From positions 1 to 10,485 of the forward strand of contig SFQP01000030.1 in the NCBI GenBank assembly GCA_004562975.1: a stretch of 10,485 bases of DNA, given 5' to 3'. The notes beneath the pieces are model-generated. The model saw only the letters and a program-made list of their open reading frames with translations, had not been told where the DNA came from and did no database searches. This document shows positions 1 through 5,681 of this stretch, piece after piece. Position 1 is the stretch's first letter; each line of letters starts with the position of its first letter. Position numbers and translations under genes: made by a program. The DNA is from a bacterium. Lineage in GTDB: Bacteria > Bacteroidota > Bacteroidia > Bacteroidales > Bacteroidaceae.

Positions 1-360
1 GCCTTGGTCAAGGCGCACCACCGGCACTTGGGATGCGGTCTCGGCCATCTGTTTCAGACGAGTCTTTTCAAATCCCAGCGTCCCTACGCAGAAGAGCATA
101 CGGCTTTCAGCCAGTTCCACCATCTGTCGGGGAGTGGGTTCATAGCTTTCGGGGCTGGCTCCCTGGGGCATGAGTGTGACCACGCGGTAGCGGTCTTCCA
201 CCAGTTGTTCCACCATGTGGCGCAGCGGTTCGATGCTCACGGTGACGACGGGCCGGCTGTCTTGAGCCGTTTTGCGCTGGCACGCAGTGGGCAACAGGAG
301 GCAGGCCGCGAGCAACAGGAATCGGAAAATCAGAGGAGGGGAGAGAAATTGTTTTGTCAT
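1..360 (-). CDS. Metal ABC transporter substrate-binding lipoprotein, TroA/ZnuA type (partial, C-terminus off the left edge)
   Basis: The first 120 residues are visible. Proteins of this family bind Zn or Mn outside the cytoplasmic membrane and hand it to an ABC permease. The N-terminus has a hydrophobic stretch (residues 10-26) ending in Cys; Cys27 (LPTAC) is the likeliest lipidated residue, although LAAC at 17-20 also resembles a lipobox. Mature sequence opens with VVTVSIEPLRHMVEQLVED, followed by MPQGASPESYEPTPRQM (64-80) and FCVGTLGFEK, the order expected of the TroA/ZnuA fold. The family's first metal-binding His, usually in a GxxPHxYEP context, is Glu71 here. The ATG at 360 lies 4 nt after the stop of the upstream yqaA-like gene, so the two are probably co-transcribed. 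The gene runs out of the window, so the remaining metal ligands and any downstream transporter genes cannot be seen. The family call is fairly secure, but the metal is unknown. Confidence 0.82.
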   Translation of the reverse strand, partial: MTKQFLSPPLIFRFLLLAACLLLPTACQRKTAQDSRPVVTVSIEPLRHMVEQLVEDRYRVVTLMPQGASPESYEPTPRQMVELAESRMLFCVGTLGFEKTRLKQMAETASQVPVVRLDQG

Positions 361-364
361 AAGT

Positions 365-826
365 CTATGTGATAGATGAGCCGGCCGCCCAGGCCTGGAT
401 GAGGAGCCAATAGCGCAGGTATTTGCCTATGGCCACGGCTGTCATGGCGTACAGGAGCTTGACGCGCAGAAATCCCATGGCCACGGTGATGACGCTGCCC
501 AGGAGCGGGAGCCATGCCAGCAGTCCGGCCCATGCCCCGTAGTGGCGCACCCAACGCTTGCCCCGTTCCAGCTTCTCTGGCGGTACCTTGGTGTAGCGGC
601 TGATCCATTCGTCGCGTCCCAGCGAACCCACGCCGTAGTTGAAGAGCGAGCCGATCGTGTTGCCTGCCGTGCCCCAGAGCAGCAGGTCGGAGGGGTCGGT
701 GCCGGCGGCCAGCAAGCCGAGCATCACCACTTCCGAGCTGAAAGGGAAAAAACTACCCGCCAGAAAGGCTGCTACGAACATGCCGGGTCCGCCATAGCAC
801 ACGAGTAAGTCGATAAAGGCATCCAT
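365..826 (-). CDS. yqaA: YqaA-type small DedA/VTT-domain membrane protein
   Basis: The product is a 153-residue integral membrane protein. Recognisable family elements are a hydrophobic hairpin with AGSFFPFSSEVVMLGLLAAG (23-42), a glycine-rich segment AGNTIGSLFNYGVG (54-67), and a second re-entrant-like segment YGAWAGLLAWLPLLGSVITV (96-115) followed by MGFLRV. This order and size match the short YqaA branch of the DedA/SNARE-associated family, whose larger members are thought to move undecaprenyl phosphate or other lipids across the inner membrane. The substrate of YqaA proteins is not established, so no reaction is assigned. The ATG at 826 lies 11 nt after the upstream membrane-protein gene and the stop lies 4 nt before the metal-binding lipoprotein gene, indicating a compact operon. 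The family call is confident and the molecular role is not. Confidence 0.85.
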   Translation of the reverse strand: MDAFIDLLVCYGGPGMFVAAFLAGSFFPFSSEVVMLGLLAAGTDPSDLLLWGTAGNTIGSLFNYGVGSLGRDEWISRYTKVPPEKLERGKRWVRHYGAWAGLLAWLPLLGSVITVAMGFLRVKLLYAMTAVAIGKYLRYWLLIQAWAAGSSIT

Positions 827-837
827 GCGCTTCAGGT

Positions 838-1767
838 TCAGAAGTTCAGATTGTTATACAGGGCCAGAATAATCCATGCCGCAACCGAAAGATTGAACCA
901 GCTGTCAAAGAAGCGGCCTTTGGCCAAGGCATAATAATGGGCCAGGAGCAGCGAGGCGTTGAACACGAAAAGCGACAGCGTGCTGTTCAGGTGTTCCGGC
1001 AGCAGGAAGAGTCCGGCGGTAATGGCCAGCTGCTGCGTTACGACCACGTAGAACAGCATACGCGTGCGGATTTTGTCGTTGTAGGCCGTGTGGAAGAAAT
1101 GCACCAGTGCCAGCAGGGTGAAAAAGCAGAGCATACCCACCGTGACCCATTCATGGGGGCCGAACGTGCTGAAGTCGGGTACGTGGGGGGCGAACCATGT
1201 CGTCAGGTAGACAAAGGCCGTGTCGAGCCGATTGTTCCAGATGGCCCATACGGCGTATATCCAGTAAGGAAGGGCCAGTCCCAGCAGGCCGGCTGTGAAT
1301 GAACGCCAGGTGAAGTTGCGCAACTGGACTATCATGTTGAGGTAGAAAGTCAAGGCCAGCCCCAGCATGGGGGGGAAGAGCAGGCTGCCCATGCCGATGC
1401 ATAGAAAGGCGTGGAACACGTAGCCTTGGGCTTTCACCTGCTGGTAGGAGGCAAAGAGCATGGCGTAGCTCAGGGCGAGGCAGAGAGCCACGGGCAGGGC
1501 TGTGAGGACCGAGGAGTGCAGTGTAGGGCAGGCCGTCAGTAGCAGCAGGTAGGTACTGCTCACCATACGCGACCGGATGCGCAGCAGGGCAAAGCGGTTG
1601 TTGAGTTCCATGGCCACGTAGGTGGTCAGGCCCGCTATGCACAGGCCGGCCCACAGTGGCCAGGAAGAGAGGTCGGGCAACATCCAGCATACCGCCGCCA
1701 TGATGGCCATGACGGGCAACGTGAAGGTGCCGCTTACGACTTTAGAGCGGAAAGAATGGGAGTACAT
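838..1767 (-). CDS. Polytopic membrane protein of unknown function (possibly DUF6427-like)
   Basis: The product is a 309-residue, strongly hydrophobic protein with roughly nine or ten membrane-spanning stretches, for example at residues 14-30, 36-54, 86-108, 117-145, 156-176, 206-226, 236-256, 263-281 and 289-305. The loops carry few charges, but a basic, Asn-containing loop ELNNRFALLRIRSRMVSS (54-71) and a second basic loop YNDKIRTRM (229-237) stand out and may be functional. I recall similar Bacteroidetes proteins being named DUF6427, or wrongly 'beta-carotene monooxygenase', but cannot confirm the match. There are no signal peptide, enzyme motifs or known transporter signatures. It is the first gene of a cluster with the yqaA-like gene (11 nt downstream) and the metal-binding lipoprotein gene. 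The terminator after purD separates it from purD. I found no clear TAnnTTTG promoter in the 116 nt between that terminator and the ATG. Confidence 0.75.
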   Translation of the reverse strand: MYSHSFRSKVVSGTFTLPVMAIMAAVCWMLPDLSSWPLWAGLCIAGLTTYVAMELNNRFALLRIRSRMVSSTYLLLLTACPTLHSSVLTALPVALCLALSYAMLFASYQQVKAQGYVFHAFLCIGMGSLLFPPMLGLALTFYLNMIVQLRNFTWRSFTAGLLGLALPYWIYAVWAIWNNRLDTAFVYLTTWFAPHVPDFSTFGPHEWVTVGMLCFFTLLALVHFFHTAYNDKIRTRMLFYVVVTQQLAITAGLFLLPEHLNSTLSLFVFNASLLLAHYYALAKGRFFDSWFNLSVAAWIILALYNNLNF

Positions 1768-1883
1768 TCCTCAAAATGCTTTGATGAAACGGAGTGGTTG
1801 CAGAAGGTGCGATATGCGCAGTGGCCGTGATGGGTACTTCTGCGTACAGGCCGGCAAATGCCGGGACAAGAAGGTAGGTACAC

Positions 1884-1916
1884 AAAACGGGAACTGCCCC
1901 GGGGCAGCCCCGTTTT
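1884..1916 (-). terminator. Intrinsic terminator after purD, symmetrical in both directions
   Basis: AAAACGGG (1884-1891) pairs with CCCGTTTT (1909-1916), and CTGCCCC (1894-1900) pairs with GGGGCAG (1901-1907), with only a small internal loop between the two stems. Read on the minus strand, the GC-rich hairpin ends in CCCGTTTTG about 35 nt after the purD stop. The A tract on one side and T tract on the other would let it work in either direction. No plus-strand gene in the window would use it. Confidence 0.85.
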
Positions 1917-1951
1917 GCTTTGGTTGTCAGTCCGACGGAATGGCCGGCTGC

Positions 1952-3217
1952 TTAGAGGTCTTGGCCGATGTCCGAGCGGAAATATTTTTTCTCAAACTGG
2001 ATTTGTGCGGCACCCTCCATGGATTTAGCCAATGCTTCTGCCTTGTCCTTGCCATAGGAGCTGACGGCGATGACGCGTCCGCCGGCTGTTACCAGCTGCC
2101 CGTCCTTCAGGGCTGTTCCGGCATGGAATACCACGCTGCCCTCGACCTCGGCTCCGGTGATGGGAAATCCCTTTTCGTAGGTTTCGGGATAACCGCCCGA
2201 AACGCACATCACGCATACGGCAGCCCGCTCGTCGAATACCGGCTTGCGCTGGTCAAGGTCGCCGGCCACGATGCCGTCAAACAGGTCGACGATGTCGCTC
2301 TTGAGGCGCAGCATCACCGTTTCCGTCTCGGGGTCGCCCATGCGGCAGTTATACTCGATGACTTTGGGCTGGTCGTCGCAGTTGATCAGGCCGAAGAAGA
2401 TAAAGCCCTTGTAATCAATGCCTTCGGCTGCCAGTCCCTCCACAGTAGGTCGGATGATTTCTTCTTCCACTTTCTGCATCCATTCGGGGGTGGCAAACGG
2501 CACCGGCGAAACAGAACCCATGCCTCCGGTGTTCAAGCCCGTGTCGCCCTCGCCAATGCGTTTGTAGTCCTTGGCTTCGGGCAGAATTTGGTAGTGCTTC
2601 CCGTCGGTGAGCACGAACACGGAGCATTCTATGCCCGAGAGGAATTCCTCGATCACCACGCGGCCCGAAGCTGCGCCGAACATGCCGCCCAGCATTTCGC
2701 TCAGTTCGTGTTTGGCTTCGTCCAGGGTGGGCAGGATGAGCACCCCCTTGCCGGCGCAGAGCCCGTCAGCTTTGAGCACGTAGGGCGGTTGCAGCGTTTC
2801 GAGGAAACGGTAGCCCTCTTCCAGTTGCGAACTGTCGAAGGTGGCATACGAGGCAGTGGGTATGCCGTGCCGCTTCATGAAGCCTTTGGCAAAGTCCTTG
2901 GAGCCTTCCAGTTGTGCGCCGGCTTTCGACGGTCCTATCACGGGTACGTCCTTCAGCAGGTCGTGGTTGGCGAAATAGTCGTAGATGCCTTTCACCAGGG
3001 GGTCTTCGGGGCCTACGACCACCATGTTGATTTCGTTGTCAATGACGAATTGGGCAATGCCATCGAAGTCGTCGGCTTTGATGGCCACGTTTTCGCCCAC
3101 TGAGGCCGTGCCGGCGTTACCCGGGGCGATGAACAGTTTTTCCACACGCGGGCTTTGTGCTATTTTCCACGCCAAGGCGTGTTCGCGGCCGCCGCTTCCC
3201 AAAAGTAAGAGTTTCAT
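1952..3217 (-). CDS. purD: Phosphoribosylamine-glycine ligase (GAR synthetase)
   Basis: PurD joins phosphoribosylamine and glycine using ATP to make glycinamide ribonucleotide, the second step of cytosolic de novo purine synthesis. The 421-residue product has the full family plan: N-terminal [18 protein letters not shown] (1-18), [13 protein letters not shown] (66-78), [16 protein letters not shown] (92-107), the ATP-grasp strand [15 protein letters not shown] (147-161), [13 protein letters not shown] (228-240), and [15 protein letters not shown] (289-303) with the metal-binding Asn/Asp/Glu set. A further in-frame ATG lies 27 nt upstream at 3244, but the family start and a promoter whose predicted transcript begins near 3240 both favour 3217. 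The gene appears monocistronic, with its own promoter upstream and a strong terminator downstream. Its length is usual for the family and there is no sign of damage. Confidence 0.97.
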   Translation of the reverse strand: MKLLLLGSGGREHALAWKIAQSPRVEKLFIAPGNAGTASVGENVAIKADDFDGIAQFVIDNEINMVVVGPEDPLVKGIYDYFANHDLLKDVPVIGPSKAGAQLEGSKDFAKGFMKRHGIPTASYATFDSSQLEEGYRFLETLQPPYVLKADGLCAGKGVLILPTLDEAKHELSEMLGGMFGAASGRVVIEEFLSGIECSVFVLTDGKHYQILPEAKDYKRIGEGDTGLNTGGMGSVSPVPFATPEWMQKVEEEIIRPTVEGLAAEGIDYKGFIFFGLINCDDQPKVIEYNCRMGDPETETVMLRLKSDIVDLFDGIVAGDLDQRKPVFDERAAVCVMCVSGGYPETYEKGFPITGAEVEGSVVFHAGTALKDGQLVTAGGRVIAVSSYGKDKAEALAKSMEGAAQIQFEKKYFRSDIGQDL

Positions 3218-3246
3218 ATTTTTTGACACGATGATTGGTTTCAAGG

Positions 3247-3277
3247 CAAAAGTACGGCAAACAATGCACTCCGCAAA
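3247..3277 (-). promoter_or_regulatory. Bacteroides-type promoter for purD
   Basis: On the minus strand a -33 element TTTG (3277-3274) is followed after exactly 19 nt by the -7 element TACTTTTG (3254-3247), matching the Bacteroides sigma-ABfr consensus TTTG-N19/21-TAnnTTTG. The transcript should begin around 3240, leaving a leader of roughly 20 nt before the purD ATG at 3217. The same -7 octamer and spacing occur upstream of acpP. Confidence 0.82.
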
Positions 3278-3330
3278 ACGACACGCGGCATTTATACCTG
3301 CGCCCCCATTTTTGGATTGAGGTAAATTCC

Positions 3331-3379
3331 AAAAAAGCCTCCCCTGAGCCTTTGGTTGTCAGGCTTAGGGGAAGCTTTT
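3331..3379 (-). terminator. Intrinsic terminator downstream of rnc
   Basis: On the minus strand the sequence forms a long stem, AAAAGC-TTCCCCT-AAGCCT against AGGCT-CAGGGGA-GGCTTTTTT, with a loop of about 9 nt and one A/C mismatch, followed by a run of six T. It lies about 127 nt after the rnc stop and about 54 nt upstream of the purD -33 element, so it should insulate purD from read-through. Confidence 0.8.
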
Positions 3380-3469
3380 CAAGTTGTTCGGGGAATGTCG
3401 GAAGTTCCGCATTGCCACATGGCGAATCAGAAGGTGTCACCATTGGATGTAGGCCATTGCTTCCGTCAA

Positions 3470-3500
3470 GGCGTTGTAGCTTGTCTGGCGTTGTAGCTTG
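3470..3500. repeat. 14-bp direct repeat with 17-bp period, just after rnc
   Basis: GGCGTTGTAGCTTG occurs twice (3470-3483 and 3487-3500), separated by TCT, immediately downstream of the rnc stop codon. It looks like a small local tandem duplication in the 3' untranslated region. I see no function for it. Confidence 0.7.
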
Positions 3501-3505
3501 CGGTA

Positions 3506-5611
3506 TTACTCGTTGCGGGGAGCCGGGCGGCGTCTGCGTCGGCGGGGCTTAGCGGTTTTCTCTGGTGCATCGGCATCGGCAGGTTGGGGAGCCGCTTTGG
3601 GGGCTTTCTTGCATCGCTGGCGGTTCTGTCCGCCTTCCGTTTGTTTGCGTTCGGCCTGCTGTTCTGCCGGCTGGGCTTCCTGTTCGGCAGCCGGCTTGCG
3701 TGCCGGGCGACGGCGGCGACGGTTGGGTTTGCGCACCGTGGGTGCTTCGTCCGCTTCGTTCAGGTCAAAAGGAGTAAGCTCCTGTTGTTCCACGTCGAAG
3801 ACGAAGTCGTCCAGGCTGAGGTGTCGGAGGATGGGTTTGGGCGAAGCGTTGTCCAACGAGGCTGGGGTAGAGACCGTCTGCTCCGTTTCGTTATCAGCAT
3901 TTTCGTCCGCTGCTTCCTCAGCTTCCTCAGCTTCCTCAGCCTCTTCTGCTGCTTCTTCGTTTGCTGCTTCCTCGTCACCGTTGGTTTCATCCGCCATCGG
4001 TTCCTCGGGCTCGTCGTCCGCTTCGGGTGCATCAACAGTGGGCAGGTTCTGCACGATAATCATTTCCGGCTGGTCGTCGGCAGCGATTTCCTTTTGGATA
4101 GAGTCGGCCACCTCCTCCAGGTTGTCAGGCACCATGTCGTCTGCCACCTGCTCCGTCGGTTGAGGGTTATTTGGTTGAGGTTCCGTCGCTTGAGGCTCTG
4201 TTGCTGCATGAACCGTTTCAACTGCTGCTTCAGCTTTCGTTTCTACAGCTTCTTCTGCTGCTTCCGGCCATTGTTCCGTTTCCGCTGGGGTTTCCCGTGC
4301 CGGTGTTTCGGTTGCAGCCGTCAGTACCTCGGGTTCTGGCGTAGGCAGGTTGTCGGGCACATTATCGTTGGTTTCCGGAGCCACCTTCATTTCCTTTTCC
4401 GTCGGCGGCGTTGTGGTCTTTTCCTTTGCTGCCACTTCAACTTCGGTTCTTTCCTTCCGGTTGCGGTTTCTGCTGCGTTTCGGTTTTGGTTCGTTTTCCG
4501 CCGCGTCGTCTTCGGTAGGGGGCAGTGGGAGTCCCTTGGCAGCATAGTCCGCAGCTGTCAGGCGGGGCTGTTCCGGTTCCTTGTCGATGACTTCGAACTC
4601 CGCTTGTTCGTCATAGGCTGTGTCGTAAGCCTCGTCAGATGCCAAACGTGGTGTGCGTGTCTTTTTCTCTTCCAGTACCGGTGTTTTCGCCTTTTCTTTA
4701 GGTCCTTTCCGTTTTTGTTCCTGGTTCAGCGACTCTTCTATTTCGTCGATTTTAGGCAGGGCAAACGACTCTTCCGCCTCCATGGCGGTGCGTTTTTCCT
4801 TGGCCCGGAAGATGCTGTCGTAGATGGCAGCATCACGTCGCATGAGGGTGAGCACCTCCTTGGCGGCCAACTGCTGGCTCTCCTTTTTGGAGCGTCCGTT
4901 GCCTCGTCCCATGACGATGCCTTCGAGTGAGATGACGCAGCGGAAGCCTTTGCCGTCCTGGTCGCCGGCGTGGTCTCGGAAGTCGATGTTGATGCGGTTC
5001 TTTTGGCTCCACTCCAGGAGTTTGCTTTTGAAGTTGACCTCTTTGTGCGCCATGCTGTCAAGGTCGATGAAGCTTCCAATGACGCGGTTAGAGATGAACC
5101 AATGGCAGTGTTTGAACCCTCGGTCCAGGTAGATGGCTCCCATCAGTGCCTCGAAGGCATTGCCGGCAATGTTCGTGTGTGCCATGTTGGTTCCTTCAGC
5201 TGCCCGGATGAGTTTTTCCAATCCCAAATCCAGTGCCAGGCGGTTGAGCGTTTCGCGCTGCACGATTTTGCTTCGTGTGGAGGTGAGGAAGCCCTCGCGT
5301 TTCTGAGGGTAGTGTCGGAAGAGGATATCGCTCACGATGGTTTCCAGTACGGCATCGCCGAGATATTCCAGCCGTTCGTTGTTGAGCGGTTTCTGTCCAG
5401 AGTCAGTGTTGCGGTAACGGCGTTCCCTGTTGCGGCGGTCTTTTCCCGCCGGTTTGTCCTCACGGTGATAGGCGAGCGACTTGTGTGAGAAGGCTATGCG
5501 GTAAACCTCGATGTTGTGGGGATAGAAGCCCAAGATGTCGTAGAGTACCGAAAGAAACTCCTTGTTCTTGCGGAAGGGGAGTTTCATGCGGTCAAGAAGG
5601 TTCAGTATCAT
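3506..5611 (-). CDS. rnc: Ribonuclease III with a very long acidic/arginine-rich C-terminal tail
   Basis: RNase III cuts double-stranded RNA in rRNA and mRNA processing. The 701-residue product starts with a normal enzyme: HKS (43-45), the signature NNERLEYLGDAVL (77-89, carboxylates Glu79, Glu82, Asp86), Glu120 in IVQRE, AGNAFEALMGAIYLD (149-163, Glu154), and a double-stranded-RNA-binding domain at about 193-259 ending GRGNGRSKKESQQLAAKEVL. Two features differ from the usual pattern: about 31 residues, many Arg/Lys, separate HKS from the signature, and Asn151 occupies the place of a catalytic Asp. Residues about 260-701 form a low-complexity tail with basic patches at 376-388, 627-639 and 688-699, an acidic (EEA)n tract around 546-578, and a short hydrophobic segment SLDDFVFDV at 599-607. 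Typical bacterial RNase III has 220-350 residues. I chose the ATG at 5611 because the more upstream in-frame ATG (5650) lies inside the terminator hairpin after fabF; 5587 is an alternative. Confidence 0.93.
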   Translation of the reverse strand: MILNLLDRMKLPFRKNKEFLSVLYDILGFYPHNIEVYRIAFSHKSLAYHREDKPAGKDRRNRERRYRNTDSGQKPLNNERLEYLGDAVLETIVSDILFRHYPQKREGFLTSTRSKIVQRETLNRLALDLGLEKLIRAAEGTNMAHTNIAGNAFEALMGAIYLDRGFKHCHWFISNRVIGSFIDLDSMAHKEVNFKSKLLEWSQKNRINIDFRDHAGDQDGKGFRCVISLEGIVMGRGNGRSKKESQQLAAKEVLTLMRRDAAIYDSIFRAKEKRTAMEAEESFALPKIDEIEESLNQEQKRKGPKEKAKTPVLEEKKTRTPRLASDEAYDTAYDEQAEFEVIDKEPEQPRLTAADYAAKGLPLPPTEDDAAENEPKPKRSRNRNRKERTEVEVAAKEKTTTPPTEKEMKVAPETNDNVPDNLPTPEPEVLTAATETPARETPAETEQWPEAAEEAVETKAEAAVETVHAATEPQATEPQPNNPQPTEQVADDMVPDNLEEVADSIQKEIAADDQPEMIIVQNLPTVDAPEADDEPEEPMADETNGDEEAANEEAAEEAEEAEEAEEAADENADNETEQTVSTPASLDNASPKPILRHLSLDDFVFDVEQQELTPFDLNEADEAPTVRKPNRRRRRPARKPAAEQEAQPAEQQAERKQTEGGQNRQRCKKAPKAAPQPADADAPEKTAKPRRRRRRPAPRNE
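3912..3956. repeat. 9-bp tandem repeat inside rnc encoding Glu-Glu-Ala units
   Basis: The plus-strand unit GCTTCCTCA occurs three times without change (3912-3938) and is followed by two degenerate units (3939-3956). On the coding strand this gives repeated Glu-Glu-Ala in the acidic part of the RNase III tail. A 9-bp unit keeps the frame when copies are gained or lost. Confidence 0.85.
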
Positions 5612-5623
5612 AGAGAAAAGAAA

Positions 5624-5674
5624 CAACCCCTTTCCTGCCACGTTTCCCAAGGAAAGGTTGCAAGAAAGGGGTTG
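5624..5674 (-). terminator. Terminator-like hairpin between fabF and rnc
   Basis: On the minus strand CAACCCCTTTC (5674-5664) pairs with GAAAGGGGTTG (5634-5624); after one mismatch another 3 bp pair (5662-5660 with 5638-5636). A small nested hairpin (TTTCC/GGAAA, 5643-5655) sits in the loop. The stem is followed on the minus strand by TTTCTTTTCTCT, a reasonable T-rich tract. It begins 8 nt after the fabF stop and ends 12 nt before the chosen rnc ATG, so it could be a full terminator or an attenuator that lowers rnc expression relative to fabF. I see no separate rnc promoter in the gap. Confidence 0.75.
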
Positions 5675-5681
5675 CAGGGTA

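Noticed and set aside
1851..1864. Small palindrome CCGGCAAATGCCGG upstream of the membrane-protein gene
   Set aside because: The stem is only 6 bp, has no T tract and overlaps no promoter I can recognise. It is too weak to call an operator.
1622..3103. Long plus-strand open frame of 493 codons
   Set aside because: It lies antisense to purD and the start of the membrane-protein gene. Its product has no recognisable domain, and purD on the other strand is unmistakable.
3117..3443. Minus-strand open frame of 108 codons across the rnc-purD gap
   Set aside because: It overlaps the start of purD, crosses a terminator and the purD promoter, and shows no protein-like pattern.
3912..3956. Tandem repeat considered as a CRISPR or regulatory array
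   Set aside because: The unit is 9 bp without spacers and encodes Glu-Glu-Ala in frame, so it is a coding microsatellite.
3584..4930. Long plus-strand open frame of 448 codons, rich in Phe, Cys and Arg
   Set aside because: It is antisense to the RNase III tail. Its odd composition is the mirror of Glu/Ala/Lys/Arg codons in rnc.
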